A stretch of 64,000 nucleotides of DNA from Streptomyces griseochromogenes (GCF_001542625.1 NZ_CP016279.1:2790001-2854000); one strand, 5' to 3'. Shown: positions 9,615-22,249, numbered from the stretch's first letter. Numbers and translations are program-made. Notes: a model not told the origin generated them from the letters alone.

Positions 9615-10064
9615 TCAGGCCGGTTCGCCCGCCCCTTCGCCCAGGCCCCGCGCCGCGGCCCGGGCCTGCTTGCGGCGCTTGCGGCGGCTCACCCGGGGCT
9701 CCTGGTCGGGGAGCCAGCCGAAGGTCAGGCAGCAGCCGGTGGCCCCGAGGAGGAGGCCGATGAAGAAGCCGCCCAGGTTCGAGGTGAGCCAGGTGCCCAG
9801 GGAGATCAGGATGCCGGCGAGGGAGTAGAAGAGCCGCTGGCCGGGGTTGAAGAGGACCAGCAGGCCCAGCAGCACCATCAGGGTCGGCAGCAGATATCCG
9901 GCCAGCCCCTGCATGCCGATGTGCATCACGACCTTCATCGAGGCCTTTTCGGTGAACAGGATTTCGCCGCCGCCCAGGGCCAGCAGCAGCCCGCCCCAGA
10001 ACGGCCGGCGGGCCCGCCATCCGCGGAAGGCGGGCCTCAGTTCCCGGCGTGGACGCTCCGGCAT
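9615..10064 (-). CDS. DUF6114-type small integral membrane protein
   Basis: A 149-residue membrane protein: basic N-terminus (PERPRRELRPAFRGWRARR), four hydrophobic helices and a basic tail (SRRKRRKQARAAARG). It matches the DUF6114 family, which in Streptomyces is encoded next to a DUF6230 gene, as here. The ATG begins 5 nt after the stop of that upstream gene, so the two are almost certainly co-transcribed and translationally coupled; no independent Shine-Dalgarno is visible. Function is unknown. Constant pairing with an exported partner suggests a membrane complex, which is inference. Confidence 0.8.
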   Translation of the reverse strand: MPERPRRELRPAFRGWRARRPFWGGLLLALGGGEILFTEKASMKVVMHIGMQGLAGYLLPTLMVLLGLLVLFNPGQRLFYSLAGILISLGTWLTSNLGGFFIGLLLGATGCCLTFGWLPDQEPRVSRRKRRKQARAAARGLGEGAGEPA

Positions 10065-10068
10065 CGGA

Positions 10069-10767
10069 TCAGCAGCCCGAGTCGCTGAAACGGAGCTTGA
10101 GCCCGGGAAGCCTGAACACACCTGCGGTCGTGGCGTAGTTGGTCTGCCGCAGGTTGCCGATGCGCACGGTGTCGGCCTGCTGGCTGAAGACGCCGATCGG
10201 GCCCTTCGCGTTCGCCTTGTCCAGGGTGCTGGCGTCGTTGCCGATCTCGATGTTGCCGAACGCCGCGTCACCCGACAGCTGGGTCGAGTCGGTGGTGAGG
10301 TCGCTCGCGGTCACCTTCTGGTCGCCACCGCCCGCGGTGATGAGCAGGTTGGTGCCGCCGAGGTCCACGCTCTGGCACAGCTTGGTGAGCGTGGCGTTCT
10401 TGATCGCGGAGGTGACGACGAGCACCTGGCCGCCGCTGTCCCCGGCGTTCGGGCTGCCGTCCGCCATGTTGTCGAGTCCGCCGAACTGCTCGAAGCCGGT
10501 GCCGTTGAGCTCCGTAGCCGTGACCGTGAACGGCATGCCCGAGATCGCGAACTGCACACCGAGTGCCCCCTGCGCGGTGAGGATCGCGAGGCCCGCGGCG
10601 ACCACGGTGGCGGGCACCGCCATGACCGCGGCCCTGCGCAGCCGGACCCGTCCCCGTCTCCCGCCGCCGACGGCGGTCCCGGACGCGGCTGATATGTCGG
10701 ACGGTGAACCGCTTTCTGGGTTCCCGGGCGTGTTGTCGGCGGACGAGAAGTCCGGGGACGAGGCCAT
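10069..10767 (-). CDS. DUF6230-family secreted or membrane-anchored protein (old name 'cholesterol esterase')
   Basis: About 232 residues. A long N-terminal tail rich in Ser/Gly/Asp is followed by a basic patch (GGGRRGRVRLRRAAV), one membrane helix (VMAVPATVVAAGLAILTAQG) and a beta-rich exported domain. The family was once annotated as cholesterol esterase, but no GxSxG nucleophile is visible and I would not assign that activity. Three in-frame ATGs are possible. The third is chosen because GGGAG sits 5 nt before it, while the first two lack a ribosome site. It forms a two-gene operon with the DUF6114 gene. Confidence 0.78.
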   Translation of the reverse strand: MASSPDFSSADNTPGNPESGSPSDISAASGTAVGGGRRGRVRLRRAAVMAVPATVVAAGLAILTAQGALGVQFAISGMPFTVTATELNGTGFEQFGGLDNMADGSPNAGDSGGQVLVVTSAIKNATLTKLCQSVDLGGTNLLITAGGGDQKVTASDLTTDSTQLSGDAAFGNIEIGNDASTLDKANAKGPIGVFSQQADTVRIGNLRQTNYATTAGVFRLPGLKLRFSDSGC

Positions 10768-12073
<1,306 letters not shown>

Positions 12074-12091
12074 CCTTCTTTCCGAGGAAGT

Positions 12092-13012
12092 TCAGCGTCG
12101 GCGAAGACGCATGACAAGGGCGGCGCCCCCGGTGAGCACCAGCACCGCGGCGGCGCCGCCCGCCAGCAACGGCGCCGAGGGGCCCGCGTCCGCGCGGGTG
12201 GCCTCGGCCACCGGCGTGCTGCCGTCGGTGGCACCCGCCGGTGAGGAAGTCCCCTTCTCCGCCGAGGGAGTCGGACGCGCCGGCGAAGGATCCGCCGCCG
12301 TCCGGGAGGGGCTCCCGCCCGTCGATTCGCGAGCGGCGGAGGGCGTCTTCGTGGCCTTCGCCGCCGTACCCGCGCCCTCGAACACCACGTCGGAGCACGA
12401 GTAGTACGTGTCCGTCGTGCTGCTGTTCTGCCAGATCGTGTACAGCACCTGACGGCCTGTCCGGTGCGTGGGCAGCGTCGCCGGGATGTGGTAGGCGCCG
12501 TTGGTCAGCGGCGGGTCCGTGACCTGCGCGAAGGGGCGCGTGGGCAGGTCGGACCACTTCAGCGGCTTCGCCGGGTCGTAGCCGGGTTCGGTGAGGTACA
12601 GCTTGAACGTGCCGGTGTGCGCGATCGTCGAGGCGTACGTCATCGTCAGCCGCGCGCCCGCGGTCAGCCGGGTGGCCGGCCAGTCCCGCCGGGCCAGATC
12701 GAGGCCCTTGTACGCCGGCAGGTTCCCGCTGCACAGCCGACCGTCCGGGATCACCTGCCGGTCCCGGCCGTTCACCCCCGCCACGCGCAGGTTGTCCCAC
12801 GCGGTGAACGGGGCGCCGTTCGCGCCGATCGCCGCCCGGCAGGCCGCCGACCTGTTCGCGTCGCCTCCCTCGGGGGAACAGGCGTAGACCCGGCTGACCG
12901 GGTCCGTGGGGGCGCCGTGCGCCTGGGCGGACCCCGCCGTCCAGGGCAGGAGCAGGAGAGGGGCCGCCGCGGCGGCCGCCGTGACGCTCAGGCGGGCGGT
13001 CATCCGAGTCAT
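12092..13012 (-). CDS. AA10 lytic polysaccharide monooxygenase with C-terminal membrane anchor
   Basis: Copper enzyme that cleaves chitin or cellulose oxidatively outside the cell. After a signal peptide ending GSAQA the mature chain begins with His (HGAPTDPVSR), the N-terminal ligand of the copper 'histidine brace'. The second brace His is in TIAHTGTFKLYL, and the family end motif YYSCSDVVFEG follows. Instead of a carbohydrate-binding module the C-terminus has a Ser/Thr/Pro/Ala-rich linker, one hydrophobic helix (LLAGGAAAVLVLTGGAAL) and the basic tail RLRRR, so the enzyme should stay at the cell surface. The ATG with GAGGAGA 8 nt upstream is preferred over a longer frame. It ends only 18 bp from the convergent secreted-protein gene. 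Confidence 0.9.
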   Translation of the reverse strand: MTRMTARLSVTAAAAAAPLLLLPWTAGSAQAHGAPTDPVSRVYACSPEGGDANRSAACRAAIGANGAPFTAWDNLRVAGVNGRDRQVIPDGRLCSGNLPAYKGLDLARRDWPATRLTAGARLTMTYASTIAHTGTFKLYLTEPGYDPAKPLKWSDLPTRPFAQVTDPPLTNGAYHIPATLPTHRTGRQVLYTIWQNSSTTDTYYSCSDVVFEGAGTAAKATKTPSAARESTGGSPSRTAADPSPARPTPSAEKGTSSPAGATDGSTPVAEATRADAGPSAPLLAGGAAAVLVLTGGAALVMRLRRR

Positions 13013-13153
13013 CCGGGACGTCTCCTCGGCGGGCGCGGGAACGGGCTGTGCCGTGTCCAGTACGGGAGATGGGTCCACCGCGTTCAGTCGCCCCGCAAGG
13101 TATGGATCCGGTCGGCAGAGCCACAGACCGGAGCGGCTGTTTTGAGATCTAGC

Positions 13154-13165
13154 TCCGAGCTCGGA
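13154..13165. promoter_or_regulatory. Perfect 12-bp palindrome in the LPMO upstream region
   Basis: TCCGAGCTCGGA, self-complementary, lies about 140 bp upstream of the LPMO start codon. It could be an operator. It does not match the DasR element that often controls chitin genes. Confidence 0.3.
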
Positions 13166-13398
13166 CGAGGAGCGGCCCCCGCACCCCGCACGGCGGCGGT
13201 CAAACATCCCGAGTCCGCCGGTCGTTGGCTTCCGGGAATAGTCATAGGCCAGTGGAGCAAAGCCTTCTGGCGCATTCCGTTTGCATATCGAAAAGACAGT
13301 GACCGGGTGTCGCGCGGGCGAGTGACACGTGTCCGACCCAATGTCCGACCACCCGACTCCCAAAGCCGCCGGGTGAGTTATCGTAGGCGTGGGGTCAA

Positions 13399-13422
13399 AA
13401 CAAACCGCGTGTCCCGTTCGTT
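13399..13422. promoter_or_regulatory. Butyrolactone-receptor-type operator (ARE-like) before cprB
   Basis: Imperfect inverted repeat, AACAAACCG on the left and CCCGTTCGTT on the right; the reverse complement of the right arm is AACGAACGGG, so eight of nine bases agree. It lies just ahead of the GAGGAGG ribosome site of the receptor gene. Position and arm sequence fit the autoregulatory elements bound by the CprB/ArpA family. Confidence 0.65.
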
Positions 13423-13446
13423 CGAGCCGCGAGGAGGGGTGAGTCG

Positions 13447-14094
13447 ATGGCGAGGCAATTGCGCGCCGAGCAGACCCGGACGACGATCATCACGGCCGCC
13501 GCCGATCTGTTCGACCGGCAGGGTTACGAATCCACCAGTCTGAGTGACATCGTCGGGCACGCGCAGGTGACCAAGGGGGCGTTGTACTTCCATTTCGCCG
13601 CCAAGGAGGACCTGGCCCACGCGATCCTGGAACTCCAGGCCAAGGCGGCCAGACAAGTGATGGCCGACAGCGAGGGCCGTGGCTGCTCCTCCCTGGAGTC
13701 CCTGATGCGGACCACGTTCGCCATGGCCCGGCTCGCCGTGGAGGACCCGGTACCGCGTGCCGGACTCCGCCTCGCCACGGCGGACGTCACCCTGCGGCCG
13801 CCGCTCAGGCACCCCTTCACCGAGTGGCTGGACTTCGCCACCCAGAAGTTCAGCGGCGCCGTCAAGGAAGCCGACGTGCACACCGAGATCGACGTGAGTG
13901 TGGTCGCTCACTCCCTCGTCTGTTTCTTCGTCGGAACCCGGGTCGCGGGCCGTTCCCTGGAGCCGGTCGGACGGCTGCCCCGCAGAGTGGCGGAAATGTG
14001 GCTTCTCATGGTCCGGGGTCTGGTGCCGGTGCACCGCCGCCCGCGCTATCTGACCCTCGCCACACAGCTGGAGCGGGAGATCAGAACCGGCTGA
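13447..14094 (+). CDS. cprB: Gamma-butyrolactone-receptor-type TetR regulator, CprB homologue
   Basis: A 215-residue TetR-family DNA-binding protein. The N-terminal helix-turn-helix is nearly that of S. coelicolor CprB as I remember it: MARQLRAEQTR, AAADLFDRQGYESTSLSDIV, VTKGALYFHFAAKEDLAHAI. The C-terminal ligand pocket also follows that family. CprB-type receptors repress their own promoter and influence antibiotic production and development; the natural ligand is a butyrolactone or similar. GAGGAGG lies 9 nt before the ATG, and an inverted repeat suited to autoregulation lies just upstream. No butyrolactone synthase gene is nearby. Geosmin synthase lies 3.4 kb further on, as remembered for the S. 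coelicolor locus. Confidence 0.9.
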   Translation: MARQLRAEQTRTTIITAAADLFDRQGYESTSLSDIVGHAQVTKGALYFHFAAKEDLAHAILELQAKAARQVMADSEGRGCSSLESLMRTTFAMARLAVEDPVPRAGLRLATADVTLRPPLRHPFTEWLDFATQKFSGAVKEADVHTEIDVSVVAHSLVCFFVGTRVAGRSLEPVGRLPRRVAEMWLLMVRGLVPVHRRPRYLTLATQLEREIRTG

Positions 14095-14098
14095 TCCG

Positions 14099-14116
14099 AG
14101 CGGTACGGTGGCGGGC
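14099..14116 (+). promoter_or_regulatory. Leaderless-type -10 region of the DUF89 gene
   Basis: TACGGT lies about 7-12 nt before an ATG that has no Shine-Dalgarno. This spacing is typical of Streptomyces promoters whose transcript begins at or near the start codon. Confidence 0.4.
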
Positions 14117-15310
14117 ATGCCCGCCACCCCCGCCGCGCCCGTGATCCTCGGCAACGCACCCGGCTCGTTCCCGCACAGTGTGCTGGCCGAGCGGCATCCC
14201 GCGATCATCCGGCAGGTCCGGGACGCCTTCCCGTACGGCCCCGCGCAGCATCGCGCGCTGGACGAGCTGCTGAAGAGCTGCGCCGAAGGCGTGATCGAAC
14301 CGCTGCCCGAGGACGCGGGTGACCGGGACCGCTGGCGTGGCTGGGGGCTGGACGTCTACGCCGGACGGTCCTGGTTCGACGTGCCCTGGCTGTGGTCCGA
14401 GAGCTACTTCTACCGTCGGCTGCTGGATGCCACCGGCTGCACGGGCCCGGGCGCCTGGCAGGGCATCGACCCCTTCCGCCCGTTCAAACGCGCCGAACTC
14501 GACGCCCCCGAGACCGACGGGGAACTCGCCGCGCTCGACGCGCTCCAGGACCGCGCAGAGCGGGAGCGGGCCGACGCCCTGCTGCACGGCTCGCTGTGGG
14601 GCAACCGCGCCGACCTCGGCTTCCGGCTCTCCGCCGGCGAGGCCGCGGAACCGGCCCCCGTCCTGGTCGCCGACGACAGCGAGGCCCTGTGGTCGCTGCT
14701 GCCGCCCTCCGGCACCGGCACCCTCTGCCTGGTCGCGGACAACGCGGGCCGCGAACTCGTCCCCGACCTCCTCCTGATCGCCCATCTCCTCACCGAGGGC
14801 CGCATCGGCCGGGCCGTCCTGCACGTCAAGCCGTACCCGTACTACGTGTCCGACGCCACGACCGCCGACGTGGTCGACGCCCTGCGGCGCCTCGCCACCG
14901 TGCCGGGCGCGGCCGCCGGATACGGGCGCGTGCTCTGGTCGGCCATGGCCGACGGCCGCCTCACGGTACGCGCCCACCCCTTCTCCTGCGCCCCGCTGCC
15001 GTACACCGACCTGCCGGACGACCTGCGCGCCGAGTTCGCGTCCGCCACGCTGACCCTCTTCAAGGGCGACCTCAACTACCGCCGCCTGGTCGGCGACCGG
15101 CTGTGGCCGCCCACCACGCTCTTCCAGGACGTGACCGCCTACTTCCCCGGTCCCGTCGCCGCCCTGCGCACCCTGAAGTCGGACGTGATCACCGGCCTGT
15201 CCGCGGCCACCGTGTCCGGGCTGGTCGCGGCGGAGGACCAGCGCTGGCGCACCGGTGGCACGCATGCGCTGATCCAGGTGAACCCGTCAGACGATGCTCA
15301 GCGGAAGTGA
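14117..15310 (+). CDS. ARMT1/DUF89-family damage-control phosphatase
   Basis: A 397-residue member of the DUF89 family: metal-dependent phosphatases that remove damaged or harmful phosphometabolites such as fructose-1-phosphate-like sugars. The eukaryotic ARMT1 subgroup was first reported as a carboxyl methyltransferase. Metal-site motifs are ADNAGREL (the DNxGxE element, about residue 212) and the C-terminal LFKGDLNYRRL. The start ATG has a -10-like TACGGT close upstream and no ribosome site; a GTG 9 nt earlier is the alternative. The gene follows cprB by about 20 bp and converges on the P450 gene, with the two 3' ends overlapping by 24 bp. Exact substrate unknown. Confidence 0.85.
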   Translation: MPATPAAPVILGNAPGSFPHSVLAERHPAIIRQVRDAFPYGPAQHRALDELLKSCAEGVIEPLPEDAGDRDRWRGWGLDVYAGRSWFDVPWLWSESYFYRRLLDATGCTGPGAWQGIDPFRPFKRAELDAPETDGELAALDALQDRAERERADALLHGSLWGNRADLGFRLSAGEAAEPAPVLVADDSEALWSLLPPSGTGTLCLVADNAGRELVPDLLLIAHLLTEGRIGRAVLHVKPYPYYVSDATTADVVDALRRLATVPGAAAGYGRVLWSAMADGRLTVRAHPFSCAPLPYTDLPDDLRAEFASATLTLFKGDLNYRRLVGDRLWPPTTLFQDVTAYFPGPVAALRTLKSDVITGLSAATVSGLVAAEDQRWRTGGTHALIQVNPSDDAQRK

Positions 15311-16549
15311 CTTGAAGCCGTTGATGAAGTTCGACACCAGCCGCCCCGGCGGCCCGGCGGGGCGCGGTCCGGGCAGCGCGCGCAGCACCTCCTCGTAGAG
15401 CAGCCGCAGCTGCAGCCGGGCGAAATGGGCGCCCAGGCACACATGCGGGCCGTCCCCGAAGGAGACGTGCGGGTTGGGTGTGCGAGCCAGGTCCAGCCGG
15501 TCGGGCTCGGCGAAGACACGCTCGTCCCGGTTGGCCGAGGCGTGGAACACGACGACCTTGTCGCCCGCCCGGATCCGGCGGCCGGCCAGCTCGGTGTCCC
15601 GCGCGGCCGTGCGGCGGAAGGTGAGCACGGGCGGGTGCCAGCGGAGCAACTCGTCGACCGCGGGCCGGACGCCGGCCTTCCCGGCGCGCAGACGTCCGTA
15701 CGCCTCCGGATGCTCGGCCAGGGCCAGCAGTCCGCCGGGAGCCGCGCCGCGCACGGTGTCGTTGCCGGCGACGGTGAGCAGGAAGAAGAACATCTCCAGC
15801 TCGGCGTCGGCGAGTTCCGCGTCATGTGCGAGCGTCGTCAGGATGTCGTCCGCGGGACAACGGCGTTTGTGGGCGGCCAGCTGCCGGGCGTAGGCGAACA
15901 TGTCCCGCAACATCGCCGGCGAACGCGGATTGACCGGCTTTCCCGCCGCGTCCAGCACCGGGGGAGCGGCCTCGTCCGGATCCTGGTAGCCGATGACGCG
16001 CTGCGTCCAGTGCAGCAGCAGCCGCCGGTCGCTCTCCGGAACCCCCAGCAGATCGGCCAGGTTGAGCAGGGCGTACTCGTCGGTGACGGCCGCGACCAGG
16101 TCGGCCGTGCCGTCGCCCGACCGGGCCTCGTCCAGGGCCAGGCCGAGCAGAGTACGCGCACGCTCGCGCGCGACGGCGGCGAACCGGTCGACGCGTCCAG
16201 GCGTGAACGCACGGCTCACCAGCCGCCGCAGCCGGCCGTGGTGCGGCGGATCCTGATTGAGCATCATGCGGCGGATGAACGGCAGGTCCTCCGGGTCGGG
16301 GTCCCGGATCTGGGTCGCGCCGACGTACGAGGAGTACGTCGCCGACTCCTTGAGCACGCGCACCACGTCAGCGTGCCGGGTCACCGCCCAGAACCCGGGC
16401 CCGGCCGGCCAGCCCAGCACCTCCGGTTCCTCCTGCCAGGCCACGGGGTGGTGGTCGCGCAGCACCCGGTAGTCGGCGTACGGCACCGCGGCGGCATAGC
16501 GGCGCGGGTCGAAGACGTCGGGCACCGGCGGGGCCTCGCGCACGCTCAC
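15287..16549 (-). CDS. Cytochrome P450 monooxygenase
   Basis: A 420-residue soluble bacterial P450. The I-helix oxygen motif reads AGNDTVRG (Asn-Asp where many have Gly-x-Glu/Asp-Thr), the K-helix ExxR is in DELLRWHPP, and the haem thiolate loop is FGDGPHVCLGAHFARL with the invariant Cys. The segment MLNQDPPHHGRLRRLVSRAF and the end FINGFKSLPLSIV resemble P450s of the CYP124/125/142 and terpene-hydroxylating type. The start GTG overlaps the stop of the upstream hydrolase gene by four bases (GTGA), so the two are translationally coupled. No ferredoxin gene is adjacent. Substrate unknown; closeness to geosmin synthase hints at a terpenoid but proves nothing. Confidence 0.9.
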   Translation of the reverse strand: MSVREAPPVPDVFDPRRYAAAVPYADYRVLRDHHPVAWQEEPEVLGWPAGPGFWAVTRHADVVRVLKESATYSSYVGATQIRDPDPEDLPFIRRMMLNQDPPHHGRLRRLVSRAFTPGRVDRFAAVARERARTLLGLALDEARSGDGTADLVAAVTDEYALLNLADLLGVPESDRRLLLHWTQRVIGYQDPDEAAPPVLDAAGKPVNPRSPAMLRDMFAYARQLAAHKRRCPADDILTTLAHDAELADAELEMFFFLLTVAGNDTVRGAAPGGLLALAEHPEAYGRLRAGKAGVRPAVDELLRWHPPVLTFRRTAARDTELAGRRIRAGDKVVVFHASANRDERVFAEPDRLDLARTPNPHVSFGDGPHVCLGAHFARLQLRLLYEEVLRALPGPRPAGPPGRLVSNFINGFKSLPLSIV

Positions 16550-17337
16550 ACCGGCCCGCCCTCGCCCGCCGCGTCCGCGCGCAGGAAGTCCTCCACCGCA
16601 CGGATCAGCTCCAGCGGAGTCTCGTCCATCGCGTAGTGCCCGGCGCCCGGCAGGGCGGTCAGCTCGGCGCGCGGATACCAGGACATCCACGTCTGCCGCA
16701 TCAGCTCCGGGGACAGCGCCGGATCCAGCTCCCCGGCCAGCGCCAGCGCGGGTACCTCGCAGCCCTCGACATCGGCACGGAAGTCGTCCCCCGCCCACGA
16801 GTCGAGCCAGGCCCGGAACGCCTTGGCGTCGCTGCGCTCCAGCGAGCGGTCGACCATCCGGTCGAGCCAGGCGGCGGGGCGGCGGCCCCCGGTGGTGAGG
16901 TCGATGATCGCGCGCCGGTTCTCCGGCTTGTGCGCCGCGTCCGTGAACAGCGCGCCCTGCTCGCCGGACATCGGCAGCCCGCAGGCGGGCACGGGGGAGA
17001 CGCCGACGATCCGGCGCAGCCGGTGCGGCGCGACCGACAGCAGCCGCTGTGCCACCGCGCCGCCCATGGAGTGCCCGACCACCGAGAACCGTTCCCAGCC
17101 CAGCCGGTCGGCCAGCTCCACCAGGTCCACGGCCGCCTCGGTCGTCGTGTACGAGCCCACGGCGGCCCTGGCCCCGCCGTAGCCGCGCAGATCGACCAGC
17201 GCGTAGGTGAAGGCGGTGCGGTCGAGGTCCGGCAGGACGGCGGCGTAGGCGGTCCGGTCGGCGAACCAGCCGTGCACGGCGAACACCTTGTGGGCGCCGT
17301 CGCCGTGCACCTCATGGGGCAGCACGAAGGAGGTCAT
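16546..17337 (-). CDS. Alpha/beta-hydrolase
   Basis: A 263-residue serine hydrolase of the alpha/beta fold. The oxyanion motif is HGWFAD, the nucleophile elbow GHSMGG (about residues 93-98), the acid AGELDPA and the catalytic His GAGHYAMDE. All three catalytic residues are present, so it should be an active esterase, lactonase or C-C hydrolase. It is the first gene of a two-gene operon with the P450, whose start overlaps its stop by 4 bp. It is transcribed divergently from geosmin synthase, with about 196 bp between the start codons. Substrate unknown. Confidence 0.88.
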   Translation of the reverse strand: MTSFVLPHEVHGDGAHKVFAVHGWFADRTAYAAVLPDLDRTAFTYALVDLRGYGGARAAVGSYTTTEAAVDLVELADRLGWERFSVVGHSMGGAVAQRLLSVAPHRLRRIVGVSPVPACGLPMSGEQGALFTDAAHKPENRRAIIDLTTGGRRPAAWLDRMVDRSLERSDAKAFRAWLDSWAGDDFRADVEGCEVPALALAGELDPALSPELMRQTWMSWYPRAELTALPGAGHYAMDETPLELIRAVEDFLRADAAGEGGPV

Positions 17338-17440
17338 GCGCCTACCGTGGCCCGGGCGCCGGGGCTCGGCAAGGGCGCGGGCCGACAGCGCACATGTGTG
17401 AGAGCCGAGGTCAGGCGTGAGTCAACGCCGCGCGAGGTGA

Positions 17441-19723
<2,283 letters not shown>

Positions 19724-19843
19724 CCCACACCAGTCATTTCCGGCCTTTCTCGTATGGAAGATGAAATTCCGGGAACTCGAGCGGGACGCCAGAAGTCTTC
19801 TGGGGCAAGGGGAACAGACAACGGAACACGGGGGTGTTCGACC

Positions 19844-21730
19844 TTGACCGACATCATCGAGAGGATCACCGAGGGCATCACGGGCCGGCAGGCGGAGCGG
19901 CGGACACCGCGCGAACTGACGCCGTACGTCGCCCGGTTACCGGTCCCGCCCGTCCTGCGCCCGGCCGCCGCGTCGGCCGACGTGACGCAGGAGACGGAGA
20001 TCGCCCTGCGTCCCACCTGGGTCCGCCTGCACCCGCAGCTGCCGCCGACCCTGATGTGGGGCTACGACGGGCAGGTGCCCGGCCCGACCATCGAGGTGCG
20101 GCGCGGACAGCGCGTCCGCATCGCCTGGACCAACCGCATCCCGAAGGAGAGCGAGTACCCGGTCACCTCGGTGGAGGTGCCACTGCGCACCGACGGACGC
20201 CCGCCCGCCACCACCGAGCCCGGCCGCGAGGGCGTCGAACCGAACAAGGACGTCGCGGCCCTGCCCGCCTGGACGGTGACCCACCTGCACGGCGCCCAGA
20301 CCGGCGGGGGCAACGACGGCTGGGCCGACAACGCCGTCGGACACGGCGACGCCCAGCTGTCCGAGTACCCGAACGACCACCAGGCGGTGCAGTGGTGGTA
20401 CCACGACCACGCGATGAACATCACGCGCTGGAACGTGATGTCGGGCCTGTACGGCACCTACCTCGTCCGTGACGACGAGGAGGACGCCCTTCATCTCCCC
20501 TCCGGGGAGCGGGAGATACCGCTGCTGCTCGCCGACCGCAACCTCGACACCGACGAGGACGGCCGTCTCAACGGCCGGCTGCTGCACAAGACGGTGATCG
20601 TCCAGCAGCAGAACCCGGAGACGGGCAAGCCGGTATCCATCCCGTTCAGCGGGCCGTACACCACGGTCAACGGCCGCATCTGGCCGTACGCCGACGTGGA
20701 CGACGCCTGGTACCGCTTCCGGCTGGTCAACGCGTCCAACGCGCGGATCTACAACCTCGTCCTGGTCGACGAGGACGACAACCCGGTGCCGGGGGTCGTC
20801 CACCAGATCGGCAGCGACGGCGGGCTGCTGCCCCGCCCCGTCCCGGTCGACTTCGACGAGGCGCTGCCCACACTGACCGCGGCCCCGGCCGAGCGGTTCG
20901 ACCTGCTCGTGGACTTCCGGGGGCTGGCGGGCAGGAAGCTCCGGCTGGTCAACAAGGGCCCGAACCGGCCCGCGGGCGTGCCCGACCCGAAGGGCGACGT
21001 GCGGTATCCGGCGGTCCTGGAGTTCCGCGTCCGCGACACCGGGGCGTGCGACACCTTCGAACTGCCCGAGGTGCTCTCCGGCTCCTTCCGTCGTCTCACG
21101 CACGACATCGAGCACGGCCACCGCCTGATCGTGCTCACCCAGCCCGCCACCAAGGGGGGAGGCGGTCACCCGGAGATCTGGGAGATGACCGAGGTCGCGG
21201 ACCCGAGCGGCCTCCAGCTCCCCGCCGACGGCGTCATCCAGCTCACCGGGGCGGACGGTACGACGAAGACGTACCGGCGTACGGCCAGGACGTTCAACGA
21301 CGGTCTCGGCTTCACCATCGCCGAGGGCGGCTACGAGCAGTGGAGCTTCCTGAACCTCGCGCCCATCGTCCACCCGATGCACATCCACCTGGCCGACTTC
21401 CAGCTGCTGGGCCGCGACGCGTACGACGTCTCGGGCTTCGACCCGGCGGTGGGCGGCACCCGCAAGCCCATCGCGTACGACGCGGGCAAGCCGATACCGC
21501 TCGCGCCCAACGAGTTCGGCCACAAGGACGTCTTCCGCGTCCCCGGCGGGCAGATCCTGCGCGTCATGGGCCGGTTCGACGGGGCGTACGGCCGGTTCAT
21601 GTACCACTGCCACCTGCTGGAGCACGAGGACATGGGCATGATGCGGCCCTTCGTCGTCATGCCGGCCGAGGCCATGAAGTTCGACCACGGCGGCGTGCAC
21701 GGCGGCCATGGCGGAGGCCACACCGGCTGA
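19844..21730 (+). CDS. Multicopper oxidase, phenoxazinone-synthase/CotA-like
   Basis: A laccase-type oxidase of about 628 residues that oxidises phenols or o-aminophenols and reduces oxygen to water. All copper motifs are present: [32 protein letters not shown] and [13 protein letters not shown] (type 1 axial Met). The N-terminus [20 protein letters not shown] and the long first domain resemble phenoxazinone synthase (PhsA). The TTG start is preferred because GGGGGTG lies 7 nt before it; an in-frame ATG 90 nt upstream lacks a ribosome site. No signal peptide is seen, so it is probably cytosolic or released on lysis. It could be read from the geoA transcript. Confidence 0.88.
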   Translation: MTDIIERITEGITGRQAERRTPRELTPYVARLPVPPVLRPAAASADVTQETEIALRPTWVRLHPQLPPTLMWGYDGQVPGPTIEVRRGQRVRIAWTNRIPKESEYPVTSVEVPLRTDGRPPATTEPGREGVEPNKDVAALPAWTVTHLHGAQTGGGNDGWADNAVGHGDAQLSEYPNDHQAVQWWYHDHAMNITRWNVMSGLYGTYLVRDDEEDALHLPSGEREIPLLLADRNLDTDEDGRLNGRLLHKTVIVQQQNPETGKPVSIPFSGPYTTVNGRIWPYADVDDAWYRFRLVNASNARIYNLVLVDEDDNPVPGVVHQIGSDGGLLPRPVPVDFDEALPTLTAAPAERFDLLVDFRGLAGRKLRLVNKGPNRPAGVPDPKGDVRYPAVLEFRVRDTGACDTFELPEVLSGSFRRLTHDIEHGHRLIVLTQPATKGGGGHPEIWEMTEVADPSGLQLPADGVIQLTGADGTTKTYRRTARTFNDGLGFTIAEGGYEQWSFLNLAPIVHPMHIHLADFQLLGRDAYDVSGFDPAVGGTRKPIAYDAGKPIPLAPNEFGHKDVFRVPGGQILRVMGRFDGAYGRFMYHCHLLEHEDMGMMRPFVVMPAEAMKFDHGGVHGGHGGGHTG

Positions 21731-21764
21731 CCTCGCTCAAGTCGCACGGGCCGGCGCTCCATCC

Positions 21765-21980
21765 GGCCCGCGTGCTCGACCGCGGCTCGCGCCGTCGCCC
21801 GCACCACCGGGTGGGGGCGCGAGCCGTCGCCGGACAGCTCCGGCTGGAACAGCGTGGGCAGGAAGAAGGGATGGCCCGGCCGTGCGACGACGCGGACCTG
21901 CCCGTCCTCGTCGTCCCGGACAGACGCGGGCCCTGCTCCCGGAGCCTGTCGAGATGACGGGAGGGCCGTAGCCCTTCCGC
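21765..21980 (-). pseudogene. Remnant of a class I glutamine-amidotransferase-like gene (CTP-synthase C-terminal-region-related)
   Basis: In this 520-bp gap one reverse frame reads DEDGQVRVVARPGHPFF, then LPTLFQPELSGDGSRPHP, the diagnostic end of the CTP-synthase-C-terminal-related family (normally ELPGHPFFVATLFQPE). The sequence just before it (RPSRHLDRLREQG) continues in another frame, so there is a frame change near 21920. The catalytic Cys part and the start are gone. Its end runs up to the multicopper oxidase gene. It is clearly non-functional. Confidence 0.6.
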
Positions 21981-22249
21981 ACAGGTGTCCCGGCCGTGAC
22001 CTGGGCATCGGCCGCTTCGAGGAGCCCGTCGGCCACCCCTGTCCGGCACCGGCGGGAGCCGTCGCCGAGGTGATCAGGCGGCTGGTGGACGGTGTGTGAC
22101 GACTCGACGGCCGCGGGACCGACCGGTTGTCCGGCGCTGCGCCTCGAAGGCTATGACTACCCTCCGCCACCCTCCGGCCAGTCTCACTCGTTCGTGTCTC
22201 GTCGCGGCCCGTCGCCCCGGGTAGAGCATCTGCCGGAGGCGAGCGAACC

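Noticed and set aside
10069..10767. Cholesterol esterase
   Set aside because: The old family name is not backed by a GxSxG nucleophile or other esterase motif in this sequence.
13013..13446. DasR (chitin regulon) operator ahead of the LPMO gene
   Set aside because: No match to the TGGTCTAGACCA-type element could be found; only an unrelated palindrome is present.
22000..22099. A plus-strand frame ending in FEEPVGHPCPAPAGAVAEVIRR that looks like a protein C-terminus
   Set aside because: Only about 30 residues look protein-like, there is no start, and no family could be named; probably chance or a further scrap.
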